NCBI RefSeq assembly: GCF_028993575.1
Contig: NZ_CP118615.1
Span: forward strand, 2,294,001 to 2,358,000
From: Micromonospora cathayae
GTDB taxonomy: Bacteria; Actinomycetota; Actinomycetes; Mycobacteriales; Micromonosporaceae
Direction of reading: 5' to 3'
DNA length: 64,000 nt
In this document: piece after piece, positions 54,747 to 64,000 of the stretch
How the letters are laid out: the number at the start of each line of letters is the position of its first letter
How positions within the stretch are numbered: the stretch's first letter is position 1
Made by a program: the position numbers and the translations under genes
Notes under the pieces: generated by a model
Database searches by the model: none
What the model was told of the DNA's origin: nothing
What the model saw: only the letters and a program-made list of their open reading frames with translations

Positions 54747-57700
54747 TCAGTTGACCGCGCCGATCGAGACAGCGCCCCGACCGACCACGGCACCCTCGCT
54801 GGTCACCACGGCGAGTTCGCCGTAGAGGGCCCGGCCGGCGGCCGGCGCGGACTGGGCGGTCACCGTGCCGGACAGCGAGCCGGTGGCGCCGTTGGCCAGG
54901 GTGAGCGGGCTGGCCGACGCGGCCAGGGTGCCCAGGGCCGGCGAGGAGAACGAGTCCCGGTAGTCGTAGGCGGTGCTACCACCGGCACCGTCCACGGCGT
55001 AACCCTCGACGACCACCCGGTAGGTGCCGGCGACCGGGTTGGCCAGGGTCACCGCCTCCTCCGAGTCACCGTCGGCCTGCTGCCCGACCAGGGTGGTCCC
55101 CCGGAAGACGAACAGGTCCAGGTCGGCGCTGGCGTTGGCCGGGTTGCCGATCCGGGCGGTGAAGGACGAGGTACCGGCCGGCACCTCGACGGTGAACTCC
55201 TGCTGCGCGCCCTCGGCGATGGTCGGCCGCTCGGTGTGCACGCTGGACAGCGGGCCACCCTGACCGGAGACCGTGACCGGGCCGAAGGTGTTGGTCAGCG
55301 ACCAGGTCACCGGGGTGGCCTCACCGGCGTCGACCGACGGCAGTTCGAGCACGGCCGGCTCCACCGTGACGCCCTGGATCCGCGCGGTGAGCTGGAACGG
55401 GTTGTTCAGCGCCGGGGAGGTACGCCGCGACTCGACCTCGATCTCCCAGACACCCGGGATCGGGTTCTGGTAGTCCCGCTCGAAGGCGGAGCAGGCCGAG
55501 GGGAAGTTGGTGTAGCAGTTCAGGCTGGAGGTGCTGTCCACCGGGACGCCGTACGGGTTGAAGGCGACGAACCGGGTCTGCGAACCGGTGGCGATGCCGC
55601 CGAGGTTCACCTGGAGCGCCCCGGCGCCCGCCGGCACGGTGACGAAGTACGACGTGAAGCTGTTCCGGTCGACCGAGCCCTCGGCGGAGAACCGGTAGTC
55701 CGGCTGCCTGGTGTCGACGCCGGCGACCACGACGGTGGAGACCTCGAAGTCGACCACCGAGGTGGCCGGGTCGTCGATGGTCATCAGCGCGCCGTGCGCC
55801 CCGGCGGTGGCCGGCTTGGCGGTGACGTTGACGGTGACGGTCTTGTTCAGCGGCAGCACCACGCTGGCCGGAGCCTTGAAGGTGCCGTCGTTGCCCCGCA
55901 GCGTGACCTCGTGCCGGATGTTGCCGGCCGGGCCGCTGGTCCGGGTGATCTTGACCGGGTACGTCTTGGTCTGGTTGACCTTGTGTCCGCCGTCGGCGGA
56001 GGCGCACCGGTTGTAGACGCCGGTGCCCCGGTTCGGGGTGACGAGCTGGCCGGAGAGCACGGTGCAGACCGGCGCGTCCGAGGCGTACGAGCGGGTCTCC
56101 ACGCCCTTGCGCAGCAGCTTCCAGGCACCCGGCACGTTGAACATGCCGTAGCCCTGGCCGTACGTCGGGACGTCCGCGATCGGCTTGGCCGACGAGTAGA
56201 TCGCCCGGCGCAGCGCGGCCGGGGTCACGCCCTTGTCGCTGGCCTTGGCGGCGGACAGCAGCAGCGCGGCGGCGCCGGCGGCCTGCGGGGAGGCCATCGA
56301 GGTGCCGTTGAACATGCCGTAGCCGGGGGCCAGCGGGTAGCCGGCCTCGGCGACCGGGCCACCCGGCTGCCAGGTGGGGATGGTGGAGATGGCCGAGCCG
56401 GGGGCGGCGATGTTCGGCTTCGCGCCACCGTCCTCACGCGGGCCACGGGACGAGAAGTTGAACAGCGCGTTCTTCTTCTTGACCACCGAGCCGTAGTTGG
56501 CCAGCCAGGTGTCCTTGCTGATGCTGGCGGCCACGCTGACCACGTTCGCCGAGGCGGACGGGTCACCGATGGTGTTCAGGCCCGGCCCGGAGTTGCCGGC
56601 CGAGATGAACATCTGCACGCCGTACGTGGTGATCAGGTTGTTGTACAGCTCGGCGCGGGCGTTGTTGCCGTCGTTCAGCGCCGGGAGACCACCGATCGAC
56701 ATGTTGATCACGTCGACCTTGCGGTTGATCACCAGGTCGGCCATGCCGGTGGTGAGCGCGGCGTAGGTGCAGCCGCCACCCCAGGAGCAGGCGCGGGCGG
56801 AGACCAGCTTGGCGCCGGGGGCGGCACCGTCGAACGCCGAGTTGCCGAGCATGTCGTTGGCGGCGGTGATGCCGGCGACGTGGGTGCCGTGGGCGCTCTC
56901 CACGATGCCGATGCTGACGTAGTCGACCAGGCCGGGACCGCCGGCCGGGGTGGTGTCGACGTCCTCGCGGTACTCGACGACGAACGGCATCCGCTCGCTG
57001 ATCGCGGTGGCCGGGTTGTCGACGCCGAAGTGCCCGACGTCGAACTTCTCCTTGTACGGCCGCATCACGGCCTCGTCGGTGAAGTCGAGGTCCTGGTCGG
57101 TGTCGACCCAGATGTTGTGCGTCACCGGGTCGTAGAGGATGCCCCAGGCGTCGGTGGTGTCGCCGTCGCGGTTGACGTCACCGGCCGGCTCGCTGGTCCG
57201 GGTGATCGACTCGCTGAACCGGTTGAACCGGTAGGTGCCGGCCGGCGCCTTCCAGGTGGCCCCGGCGGCGGTGAACGACGGCCCGGTCACCTCAGTGATC
57301 ATGGCCCGCCAGCTCGCGTCCTCCAGCGGGTCGGTGGCGGTCACCCAGTCGACGATCTTGCGCTCACCGGTGGTGGTGGTCTGGAGCGCCGGGTGGTCCA
57401 GGTCGACGCCGGAGTCCATGATGCCGATGGTGACGCCGCGCCCGTCCCAGGTCGGGTTGTCCTCGACGAACTTCACCGCGCCGGTCTCGTTGGTCGGCAT
57501 GAACGGGTTCGCCGCCGGGGTGTCCGCGCCCGGCGCGGTGACGGCCGCGGCCTGGGCGGCGGCCTTCTGGCCGCCCGGGGCGGCCTCCGGCTTCGGGTTC
57601 GGGAGCTGGATCTTCTCGTCCAGGTCCACCGCCGACACGCCGGGCAGGGTGGCGGCCTTCAGCGCCTTGTCGGTGGGGACCTTCGCCAGCACGTAGCCGA

Positions 57701-58007
57701 TGGTGTCGTAGCGCTCGCTGACCGAGCCACCGAGCTTCTCGACACCGTCGGCGACGGCCTTGGCCTCGCCCTTCTCGGTGGCGACGATCATGGTCACGGT
57801 CGGGGCCTTCTTGGCCTCGGCCTCGGCGAGCAGCTTGGCGTCGTGCGCGCCCAGCGCCTCGGCGGCGGTCGCCGGAGCGGCGTCGGGCGCGGCAGGGGCG
57901 GCGCTCGCGGTGGCAGCGCCGCCGGCTCCGGCCATGGTGCCGGCCACCATGACGGACGCGAAGAGGCCGGCGGAGGTACGCCGACCCAGATTGCGGGGTT
58001 TACTCAC
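54747..58007 (-). CDS. Large secreted subtilase (S8 family serine protease)
   Basis: A 1086-aa exported protease. GTG at 58005-58007 behind GGAGGAAGAG. Signal peptide in residues 1-36 (GLFASVMVAGTMAGAGGAATASAAPA). An inhibitor-like propeptide (about 50-130) precedes the catalytic domain with Asp198 (IGIMDSGVDLDH), His373 (ESAHGTHVAGI) and Ser570 (FNGTSMASPQ). A long insertion between Asp and His (about 150 residues) fits the PA-less large S8 group. The C-terminal 400 residues are beta-rich (pre-peptidase C-terminal-like: FTARIGNPANASADLDLFVFRG and YRVVVEGYAVDG). A secreted nutrient or envelope-processing protease. Ends 20 bp from the terminator. Confidence 0.93.
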   Translation of the reverse strand: MSKPRNLGRRTSAGLFASVMVAGTMAGAGGAATASAAPAAPDAAPATAAEALGAHDAKLLAEAEAKKAPTVTMIVATEKGEAKAVADGVEKLGGSVSERYDTIGYVLAKVPTDKALKAATLPGVSAVDLDEKIQLPNPKPEAAPGGQKAAAQAAAVTAPGADTPAANPFMPTNETGAVKFVEDNPTWDGRGVTIGIMDSGVDLDHPALQTTTTGERKIVDWVTATDPLEDASWRAMITEVTGPSFTAAGATWKAPAGTYRFNRFSESITRTSEPAGDVNRDGDTTDAWGILYDPVTHNIWVDTDQDLDFTDEAVMRPYKEKFDVGHFGVDNPATAISERMPFVVEYREDVDTTPAGGPGLVDYVSIGIVESAHGTHVAGITAANDMLGNSAFDGAAPGAKLVSARACSWGGGCTYAALTTGMADLVINRKVDVINMSIGGLPALNDGNNARAELYNNLITTYGVQMFISAGNSGPGLNTIGDPSASANVVSVAASISKDTWLANYGSVVKKKNALFNFSSRGPREDGGAKPNIAAPGSAISTIPTWQPGGPVAEAGYPLAPGYGMFNGTSMASPQAAGAAALLLSAAKASDKGVTPAALRRAIYSSAKPIADVPTYGQGYGMFNVPGAWKLLRKGVETRSYASDAPVCTVLSGQLVTPNRGTGVYNRCASADGGHKVNQTKTYPVKITRTSGPAGNIRHEVTLRGNDGTFKAPASVVLPLNKTVTVNVTAKPATAGAHGALMTIDDPATSVVDFEVSTVVVAGVDTRQPDYRFSAEGSVDRNSFTSYFVTVPAGAGALQVNLGGIATGSQTRFVAFNPYGVPVDSTSSLNCYTNFPSACSAFERDYQNPIPGVWEIEVESRRTSPALNNPFQLTARIQGVTVEPAVLELPSVDAGEATPVTWSLTNTFGPVTVSGQGGPLSSVHTERPTIAEGAQQEFTVEVPAGTSSFTARIGNPANASADLDLFVFRGTTLVGQQADGDSEEAVTLANPVAGTYRVVVEGYAVDGAGGSTAYDYRDSFSSPALGTLAASASPLTLANGATGSLSGTVTAQSAPAAGRALYGELAVVTSEGAVVGRGAVSIGAVN

Positions 58008-58106
58008 GTTCTCTTCCTCCAGAGAAGAGGCTCTGAGACAACAGAGCAGTCGTGAGCGTGATCTTTCGTGGTGTTGGTAGTCGATGTCACTACTGCCAGG
58101 TAGGTT

Positions 58107-58148
58107 GTGACCACCTCGTGACGTGAAAAGGTCCACCCTGTCACGAGG
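58107..58148. promoter_or_regulatory. Repeated GTGAC/GTCAC half-sites upstream of the subtilase
   Basis: GTGAC occurs as a direct repeat with 6-bp spacing (58107-58111 and 58118-58122), and CCTCGTGAC (58114-58122) and GTCACGAGG (58140-58148) form perfect 9-bp inverted arms. The patch lies 100-140 bp upstream of the subtilase start and downstream of the rmuC stop. The GTCAC-N6-GTCAC form is reminiscent of MtrA-type response-regulator boxes; attribution is speculative. Confidence 0.35.
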
Positions 58149-58154
58149 AAAGTG

Positions 58155-59336
58155 CTAGTCGTCGATGCGAACTGGCCGAACGGACGAAGTGGACCGGTCG
58201 GGCTCCACCAGTTCCGGGGCCTGTGGCTGCCGGGGGGCCACCTCCACCTGCGACGGTGTGCCCAGCTCCTGGTCCGAGACGCCCAACTCGGCGAGCTTAC
58301 GGGCACTGACCAGCACCCGCGCCTCCAACGAGCCGACCGCCCGGTTGTACGCGGTCACGGCCGCCCCCAACGAGCCCCCCAGCTTCCCCACGTGCTCACC
58401 CAGCGTGGACAACCGCCCGTACAGCTCCCGGGCCAGCGCGTGCACGGCCACCGCGTTACGGGCCAGCGCCTCCTGCCGCCACGAGTACGCCACCGTACGC
58501 AGCAACGCCACCAACGTCGCCGGGGTCGCCAACACCACGTTGCGGCGGAACGCGTGCTCCAGCAGCAGCGGATCCTGCTGCAACGCCACGTCCAGGAACG
58601 GGTCCGCCGGCACGAACAGCACCACGAACTCCGGGCTCAGGTCGAACGCCGCCCAGTACGACTTGGCCGCCAGGGCGTCCACGTGCGCCCGCAGGTGCTT
58701 GGCGTGCGCCCGCAGGTGCGCGTCCCGCGCCTTGTCGTCGCGCGCCTCCATCGCGGTCAGGTACGCGTCGAACGGGGCCTTCGCGTCCACCACCACCGAC
58801 CGGCCCCCGTACAGCCGGACCACCAGGTCGGGCCGGACCGTCTGGTCGTCCACGGCGGCGGTGACCTGCTCGGCGAAGTCGCAGTGCTCCAGCAGCCCGG
58901 CGGCCTCGACGATCCGGCGGAGCTGATGCTCACCCCAGCGCCCGCGCACCTGCGGGGCACGCAGCGCCGCCACCAGCTGCTTCGTCTCGGTCCGCAGCTC
59001 ACCCGAGACCGCACCCATCGACCGGACCTGTTCCCGCAGCTCCGCGTAGGCGTCCACGCGGTCCCGCTCCAACTCGGTCACCCGCTGCTCGTAGCGGCGC
59101 AACGTCTCGTGCAGCGGCGCGACCGCGCGCGCCACCGCCTCCTGCGACTGCGCCGTCGCCTCGTAGCTCAACGCCCGCATCGACTGCTCCAGCCGACCCT
59201 CGCCCTCCCGGGCGGCGGCGAGCGTGGCCTCCAACCGGGCGACCTGGGCCGCCGACCGGGCCCGCGCCGCCAGCCAGCCGACCGCGCCACCGGCCCCGAG
59301 GCACACCACCACCACGGCCAGCGTCGAGAAGTCCAT
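58155..59336 (-). CDS. rmuC: DNA recombination protein RmuC
   Basis: A 393-aa protein with an N-terminal membrane helix (FSTLAVVVVCLGAGGAVGWLAARA), a coiled coil (residues 30-110) and the RmuC nuclease-like domain: RGRWGEHQLRRIVEAAGLLEHCDF, RPDLVVRLYGGRSVVVDAKAPFDAY and VLFVPADPFLDVALQQDPLLLEHAFRRNVVLATPATLVALLRTVAYSWRQ. It limits DNA inversion and rearrangement. ATG 59336 used; a GTG one codon before is also possible. Confidence 0.94.
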   Translation of the reverse strand: MDFSTLAVVVVCLGAGGAVGWLAARARSAAQVARLEATLAAAREGEGRLEQSMRALSYEATAQSQEAVARAVAPLHETLRRYEQRVTELERDRVDAYAELREQVRSMGAVSGELRTETKQLVAALRAPQVRGRWGEHQLRRIVEAAGLLEHCDFAEQVTAAVDDQTVRPDLVVRLYGGRSVVVDAKAPFDAYLTAMEARDDKARDAHLRAHAKHLRAHVDALAAKSYWAAFDLSPEFVVLFVPADPFLDVALQQDPLLLEHAFRRNVVLATPATLVALLRTVAYSWRQEALARNAVAVHALARELYGRLSTLGEHVGKLGGSLGAAVTAYNRAVGSLEARVLVSARKLAELGVSDQELGTPSQVEVAPRQPQAPELVEPDRSTSSVRPVRIDD

Positions 59337-59389
59337 CACCAGAGCTTGCCAAACGGGTACGCGGTGCGCCCCCTGGGTACCGTCGGGTC

Positions 59390-60148
59390 ATGGAGATCGT
59401 GCTGGTCGTGGTACTGGTGGCCCTGCTCGCCGCCGCGGTGGCCTGGTGGCGTACGGACAGCGCGCGCCGACGGAACACCGAGCTGGCCGACGCCCGGGCC
59501 GACGCGCAACGCTGGTACGAACGCCTCGGCGGGCAGGTGATGAACCTGCACGGCGACGCCCCGGCGGTCCGGCAGGCGCTGGTCGACGCCGGTGAGCGGT
59601 ACAACGCGGCGGGCAGCCAGTTGGAGCAGGCCCGGACGGTCCGGCAGTACCAGTTGGCCCGGGAGACGGCGCTGGAGGGGCTCGCCTACGTCCGGGCGGC
59701 GCGCCTGGCCCTCGGCCTCGACCCCGGGCCGGACGTCCCGGCACCGGCCAGCGCCCACGGCGTCGGGCAGCTCACCCGGGAACGCGCGGTCGACGTGCAG
59801 GGGCAGGTCTTCAGGGCCGGCCCGCAGCCCGGCCGGGACACCCCGTACTACTACCCCGGCGGTCGGTACGGTGGCCGTCCGGTGCCGGCCGGCTGGTACT
59901 CGACGCCGTGGTGGAAGACGGCGCTCGGCGCGGGGGCCGGGGTGCTCGGCGGCATGCTGATCGCCAACGCCCTCTTCTCCCCGGAGTTCGGCGACCCCGG
60001 CTACCAGGAGGGCTTCTCCGACATCGGGGGCGGCGACTTCGGCGGCGGTGACGTCACCGGCGGCGACTTCGGCGGTGGCGGCGACTTCGGTGGCGGTGAT
60101 TTCGGCGGCGGTGGCGACTTCGGTGGCTTCGGCGGTGGCGACTGGTGA
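59390..60148 (+). CDS. Membrane protein with Gly/Asp/Phe-repeat tail
   Basis: A 252-aa protein: an N-terminal helix (EIVLVVVLVALLAAAVAWW), a helical cytoplasmic domain (residues 25-115, RADAQRWYERLGGQVMNLHGD, GLAYVRAARLALGLDPG), a second hydrophobic stretch (WWKTALGAGAGVLGGMLIANALF near 190-212) and a C-terminal low-complexity region of (G)GGGDF(G) repeats from about 220. The Gly/Asp/Phe tail looks like a flexible, possibly phase-separating or metal-binding extension. Related DUF proteins exist in actinobacteria but I cannot name one. Divergent from rmuC by about 53 bp. Confidence 0.8.
   Translation: MEIVLVVVLVALLAAAVAWWRTDSARRRNTELADARADAQRWYERLGGQVMNLHGDAPAVRQALVDAGERYNAAGSQLEQARTVRQYQLARETALEGLAYVRAARLALGLDPGPDVPAPASAHGVGQLTRERAVDVQGQVFRAGPQPGRDTPYYYPGGRYGGRPVPAGWYSTPWWKTALGAGAGVLGGMLIANALFSPEFGDPGYQEGFSDIGGGDFGGGDVTGGDFGGGGDFGGGDFGGGGDFGGFGGGDW
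60029..60145. repeat. Imperfect GGCGGCGGTGACTTC-type repeat
   Basis: The 3' end of the 59390 gene repeats GGCGGTGGCGACTTCGG and shorter relatives about eight times, all in frame and encoding GGGDFGG. Units vary between 12 and 18 bp. Confidence 0.8.
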
Positions 60149-60236
60149 GGCCCCGACCCCGGTGAGCAGGCCCCGACCCCGCTCCGGACGGATTCCCCAC
60201 CCTGACCAGGACGGATTCCCGCGCCCTGACCAGGAC

Positions 60237-60278
60237 GGACCCCCTGTGCCACGCCCACCGGGCGGGCACAGGGGGTCC
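60237..60278. terminator. Bidirectional terminator hairpin
   Basis: GGACCCCCTGTGCC (60237-60250) pairs with GGCACAGGGGGTCC (60265-60278), 14 bp, around a 14-nt loop, followed by CTTTCGT on the plus strand. It separates the convergent Gly-rich membrane protein (+) and ppc (-). Confidence 0.8.
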
Positions 60279-60293
60279 CTTTCGTACCCGTCG

Positions 60294-63080
60294 TCAGCCG
60301 GTGTTGCGCATCCCGGCGGCGATGCCGTTGACCGTGGTCAGCAGAGCCCGCTCCAGCGCCGTACCGTCGTTCGGGGCCCGCCGCCCACCCGGCGCGGTGG
60401 CGACCGCCCGACCGGCCGCCCCCGAGTCGCGGTACTGCCGCAGCAGCGCCACCTGGAGGTGGTGCAGCGGTTCGAGGTAGGTGTCCCGCACCGCCAGGGT
60501 GCGCTGGAGCACCGGCGAGGTGTCCAGCAGGTCGGGGGAGCCGGTCACCGCCAGCACCTCCCGCCGGGTCAGCTCGTACTCCTCCTCGATCTTGCCGAAG
60601 ATCGGTTGCAGCGGCTCCGGGACCAGGGTCTCGACGTACCGGCGGGCGATGGTCAGGTCGGTCTTGGTCAGCATCATCTCCACGTTCGACAGGAACGTCC
60701 GGAAGAAGTGCCAGTTGCGGTGCATCTCGGCCAGCACGTCCGACAGCCCCGCCTCGCGGGCGGCGGCCAAGCCGGTGCCCACCCCGAACCAACCGGGCAC
60801 GATCTGCCGGGTCTGCGTCCAGCCGAACACCCACGGGATCGCCCGCAGCCCGGACAGCCCCGCCCCGGTGTTCGGGCGCTTCGCCGGCCGGGAGCCGATG
60901 TTCAGCGCGCCGAGCAGCTCGGTCGGGGTGGACGCCCAGAAGTACGCCGGCAGGTCCGGGTCCTCCACCAGCGACCGGTACCGCCGGAACGCCGCCTCGG
61001 AGACCTGGTCCATCGTCGCGTCCCAGCGTTCCAGCATCTCGGCCGGCTGCCGGGGCGCGGTGTGCAGCAGCGTCGCCTGGAGCACCGCGGCCAGCGTCAG
61101 CTCCAGGTTCTCCCGGGCCAGCGACGGCAGGGTGTACTTGTCGGAGATGACCTCACCCTGCTCGGTGACCTTGATCGCGCCGTCCAGGGTGCCGTACGGC
61201 TGGGCCAGGATCGCCTCGTGGGTGGGGCCGCCACCCCGGCCGACCGTACCGCCCCGACCGTGGAACAACCGCAGGTGCACGCCGTGCCGGGCGGCCACGT
61301 CCCGCAGCGCCCGCTGCGCCCGGTGGATCGACCACTGGCTGGTGGTGATGCCGGCCTCCTTGTTCGAGTCGGAGTAGCCCAGCATCACCTCCTGCACGTC
61401 GTCCCGGGCCGCCACCAGCTTCCGGTACGCCGGCAGCGACAGCAGCTCGTCGAGCAGCTCACCCCCGGCGTTCAGCTCGGCCGGGGTCTCCAGCAGCGGC
61501 ACGAACCCGATCCGGGCCCGCCCGCTGTGCACGTCGACCAGACCCGCCTCGCGGGCCAGCACCACCGCCGCCAGCACGTCGTCCACGCCGAGGGTCATCG
61601 AGATGATGTACGACTCGATGACCTCGCCGCCGAACCGGTCCTGCGCCTCCCGGACCGCGCCGAAGACGTCGAAGGTCTTGCGGGCCGGCTCGGTCAGCGG
61701 GGTGTCCATCGTGGAGAGCGGACGCCGGCCGGTCAGCTCGTCGGCGAGCAGCTTGGTCCGCTCCAGCCGGCTCAGCGACGGGTAGTCGTCCACCTCGCCG
61801 ACGGCCTTGTAGAGCTGCGCGAGCACCGCGTGGTGCGCCTCGGCGTGCTCGCGGATGTCCATGGTCGCCAGGTGCAGGCCGAACGCCGACACGGTCCGGA
61901 TCGCCGAGGCGAGCCGGCCCACGGCGGTGAGCTGCCCGGAGTTGCGGGCCAGTGAGGCGCGCAGCAGCTCCAGGTCGGCGACCAGCTCGGCGGAGCCCCG
62001 GTAGTCCCGCCCCGGCACGTGCGGGGTGCCCTGCCGCAGCCGTTGCCGGGTGTTCGCCAGCTTCGCCTTCACGCAGCGCGCCTTGAGCCGGTACGGCTCC
62101 TCGGCGTTGACCCGCCGGAACCGGGGGGCCACCTCGGGCAGCGCGTCCAGGTCGCTGGCCAGGCTGGCGGACAGGTCCAGCGACACCCCGCGCAGCCGGC
62201 GGGACACGGACACCTCGTTGATCAGGTGGTCCATCGCCTTCTCGGTGGCGGCGATACCGTGCTCGTGCTGGATGGTCAGCACCTCGCGGGTCACCGCCGG
62301 GGTGACGAACGGGTTGCCGTCCCGGTCACCGCCGATCCAGGTGCCGAAGGTCAGTGGCCGGGCCGTCGGCGAGGTCTCCACACCGAGGGTACGCAGCGTG
62401 TCGGCCAGGTCGTCGAGGACCTGCGGGGCCGCCTCGGCGTACAGGTCCCGCAGGTAGTAGATGGCGTTGCGCGCCTCGTCGGTCGGGTCCGGCCGGTCCA
62501 GCCGCAGCTCGTCGGTCTGCCACATCAGGTCGAGCAGCTCGGCCAGGCGGCGGTTCGCCGGCCCCTCGTCGCTCGCGCCGTACAGGATCGCGTTGGCGGT
62601 CTCGGTGTCCAGCTCGTCGGCGATGGCCCGCAGCTTGGACAGGATCGACCGGCGGGCCGCCTCGGTCGGGTGCGCGGTGAACACCGGCCGGACGGCGAGC
62701 CGGCGGGCCGCCGCGGCGATCTCCTCGGCCGGCACCCCCCGCTCCGAGATCATCGTGGCCGCCTGGTCCAGCCAACCGCCCTGCACCGCCCGACGTCGCC
62801 GCAGGTCACGGGCCCGGTGCACCTGCTCGGTGATGTTGGCCAGGTGGAAGTAGGTAGAGAAGGCCCGAGCCAGCTTGGTGCCGGTGGTCACGTCCAGGCC
62901 GGTGAGGCGACCCGCCGCCGCCGGGGCGTCGGTCCGGACCAGCGCCCGGATCTCCTCGACCAGGTCGAGCAGCGGGCGGCCCTCCTGCCGGGCCAGGGTC
63001 TGCCCGAGCAGGGTGCCCAACCGGCGGATGTCGGCCCGCAGCGCGGCGTCCGGGCCGTCGTGGTCGTGCTGGTCGGTCAC
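60294..63080 (-). CDS. ppc: Phosphoenolpyruvate carboxylase
   Basis: A 928-aa enzyme with the catalytic His segment [47 protein letters not shown] (Arg-rich loop) and C-terminal MRNTG (the usual QNTG). It adds bicarbonate to PEP to make oxaloacetate, the main anaplerotic reaction. GTG at 63080. Alone on its strand, divergent from an S66 peptidase gene. The other PEP enzyme in the window, pckG, works in the opposite direction. Confidence 0.97.
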   Translation of the reverse strand: MTDQHDHDGPDAALRADIRRLGTLLGQTLARQEGRPLLDLVEEIRALVRTDAPAAAGRLTGLDVTTGTKLARAFSTYFHLANITEQVHRARDLRRRRAVQGGWLDQAATMISERGVPAEEIAAAARRLAVRPVFTAHPTEAARRSILSKLRAIADELDTETANAILYGASDEGPANRRLAELLDLMWQTDELRLDRPDPTDEARNAIYYLRDLYAEAAPQVLDDLADTLRTLGVETSPTARPLTFGTWIGGDRDGNPFVTPAVTREVLTIQHEHGIAATEKAMDHLINEVSVSRRLRGVSLDLSASLASDLDALPEVAPRFRRVNAEEPYRLKARCVKAKLANTRQRLRQGTPHVPGRDYRGSAELVADLELLRASLARNSGQLTAVGRLASAIRTVSAFGLHLATMDIREHAEAHHAVLAQLYKAVGEVDDYPSLSRLERTKLLADELTGRRPLSTMDTPLTEPARKTFDVFGAVREAQDRFGGEVIESYIISMTLGVDDVLAAVVLAREAGLVDVHSGRARIGFVPLLETPAELNAGGELLDELLSLPAYRKLVAARDDVQEVMLGYSDSNKEAGITTSQWSIHRAQRALRDVAARHGVHLRLFHGRGGTVGRGGGPTHEAILAQPYGTLDGAIKVTEQGEVISDKYTLPSLARENLELTLAAVLQATLLHTAPRQPAEMLERWDATMDQVSEAAFRRYRSLVEDPDLPAYFWASTPTELLGALNIGSRPAKRPNTGAGLSGLRAIPWVFGWTQTRQIVPGWFGVGTGLAAAREAGLSDVLAEMHRNWHFFRTFLSNVEMMLTKTDLTIARRYVETLVPEPLQPIFGKIEEEYELTRREVLAVTGSPDLLDTSPVLQRTLAVRDTYLEPLHHLQVALLRQYRDSGAAGRAVATAPGGRRAPNDGTALERALLTTVNGIAAGMRNTG

Positions 63081-63254
63081 GAGATGCGCTCCTTACGTGA
63101 GGACGAAGGACAGCGCTGTCCGACTCCCCTGGATCGTATCCGCGCCGACCCCGGAAGTGCGGATCGCCCCTGAGATGTCGCTCATTGCGTGGGACGTCCG
63201 CGATGTGGTTACCGGCGGCGGAAAACCGGTTGGGTCGGCCGATAGCGTCGAACC

Positions 63255-64000
63255 GTGGAGCAGCTCAGGTACCCGCCCAAGCCGAAACCCGGGGACCGGG
63301 TCGCGGTGGTCTCGCCGTCCGCCGGGCTGCCGGCGATCTTCCCGCACGTGTACGAGCTGGGCCTGCGCCGGCTCCGCGAGGAGCTCGGCCTGGAACCGGT
63401 CGAGTACCCGACCACCCGGGCGGTGCACGCCGACCCCCGGGACCGGGCCCGCGACGTCACCGCCGCCTTCGCCGACCCGACCGTCACGGCGGTGCTCGCC
63501 ACCGTCGGCGGGGACGACCAGCTCACCGTCACCCCGCACCTCGACGACGCGGTGCTGCGGGCCAACCCGAAGCCGTTCTTCGGCTACTCCGACAACACCA
63601 ACCTCCTCAACCACCTGCACAAACTGGGCATCGTCGGCTACCACGGCGGTTCGGTGCTGGTGCACCTCGGCCGCCCCGGCGCACTGCACCCGCTGAGTAC
63701 GGAATCGCTGCGCGCCGCGCTGTTCACCACCGACTGGTACGAGCTGCGTCCCGCCGACGAATGGGGCGACCAGCCGCACGACTGGAACGACCCGGCCACG
63801 CTGGCGACCGAGCCGCCGATGGTCCCCGGCACCGGCTGGACCTGGCTGGGGAACCGCCGGGTGGTGACCGGCCGGACCTGGGGCGGCAACCTGGAGATCC
63901 TGCACTGGCTGGCCGCCGCCGACCGGATCGCCCCGGCCGCCGAACTGGCCGGCTCGGTACTGGTGATCGAGACGTCCGAGGAACTGCCGCCGGCCGTCGA
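63255..64000 (+). CDS. S66 family LD-carboxypeptidase-like protein (partial, C-terminus outside window)
   Basis: A 3'-truncated gene; 248 codons visible from GTG 63255 (VEQLRYPPKPKPGDRVAVVSPSAG, typical S66 start). Nucleophile Ser112 is in FFGYSDNTNL, and DPTVTAVLATVGGDDQL precedes it. Proteins of this group (LdcA/MccF-like) cut LD-bonds in cell-wall peptides or detoxify microcin-like adenylates. This member has the longer insertion between strands seen in MccF-like forms (residues 150-200, Trp-rich). The catalytic Glu/His pair would be beyond the window. Confidence 0.88.
   Translation, partial: MEQLRYPPKPKPGDRVAVVSPSAGLPAIFPHVYELGLRRLREELGLEPVEYPTTRAVHADPRDRARDVTAAFADPTVTAVLATVGGDDQLTVTPHLDDAVLRANPKPFFGYSDNTNLLNHLHKLGIVGYHGGSVLVHLGRPGALHPLSTESLRAALFTTDWYELRPADEWGDQPHDWNDPATLATEPPMVPGTGWTWLGNRRVVTGRTWGGNLEILHWLAAADRIAPAAELAGSVLVIETSEELPPAV

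Noticed and set aside
55236..58055. Long plus-strand open frame (about 940 codons) opposite the subtilase
   Set aside because: It mirrors the minus-strand gene in a GC-saturated sequence; composition is Arg/Gly/Asp/Val noise with no fold or domain, and the minus frame has catalytic motifs and a good start site.
60048..61955. Plus-strand open frame opposite ppc
   Set aside because: Antisense shadow of a highly conserved enzyme; Arg/Gly/His-rich without structure.

Overview
The window is a piece of a high-GC actinobacterial chromosome. Gene content and protein style point to the family Micromonosporaceae (Micromonospora or a close relative): many GTG starts, 4-bp GTGA/ATGA overlaps, a mycosin with PPE-like partners, a CBS-containing GuaB1, GtrA proteins and an acyl-CoA carboxylase epsilon subunit. 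No rRNA, tRNA, CRISPR array, complete phage or intact insertion sequence was seen. Genus is inference; no database was searched.

Layout. 1-6.4 kb: NmrA-like reductase fragment, DedA protein, and a marR-ABC-ABC operon encoding an asymmetric heterodimeric exporter. 6.4-9.6 kb: GuaB1 GMP reductase-like enzyme and a divergent lysE/argP pair. 9.6-29.5 kb: genes in the order found around accA3-maf-accE5-accD5-birA in mycobacteria (biotin carboxylase/BCCP, Maf, AccE epsilon, carboxyltransferase beta, BirA), here spread over 20 kb by intervening blocks. The blocks are: an ABC-2 exporter plus O-methyltransferase; a three-gene type VII secretion satellite (helical protein, PPE-like protein, mycosin); and an 8.5-kb block with a Ser/Thr kinase, zinc-ribbon proteins, a GntR regulator, a GH25 lysozyme, a Uma2 protein, an M50 protease, a ketopantoate reductase-like enzyme and an ECF sigma factor with a membrane partner. 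29.6-33 kb: PH-domain protein, MaoC-like protein, two GtrA proteins. 33-39 kb: GTP-PEP carboxykinase, membrane protein, geranylgeranyl-reductase-like flavoprotein, short-chain cis-prenyltransferase, trehalose phosphatase. 39-47.3 kb: small membrane proteins, an XRE regulator with two matched operators, PIN-PhoH ATPase, a cell-wall lytic protein, rhomboid protease, ferredoxin-NADP reductase-like enzyme, and a TetR/epimerase pair with twin operators. 47.3-64 kb: GlpX and a YdcZ-type transporter, lipoproteins, exonuclease VII (xseAB), IspH, a large secreted subtilase, RmuC, PEP carboxylase and the start of an S66 LD-carboxypeptidase.

Most of the window is housekeeping chromosome. The PEP node is covered by pckG, ppc and glpX (anaplerosis and gluconeogenesis). 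AccA, AccD, AccE and BirA would form a biotin-dependent acyl-CoA carboxylase system. Envelope functions recur: muramidase, lytic protein, S66 peptidase, GtrA, cis-prenyltransferase and T7SS protease. The strongest non-gene signals are inverted-repeat operators at 8640, 11464, 14946, 22654, 39996/40115 and 46264/46318. There is also a series of short tandem duplications (units 8-51 bp), mostly near gene 3' ends and several spanning stop codons. I did not find a clear-cut new defence or biosynthetic system. The best candidates for something under-described are the T7SS satellite inside the carboxylase locus, the zinc-ribbon/GntR cassette, and the two-operator XRE locus with its 31-codon overlapping ORF.
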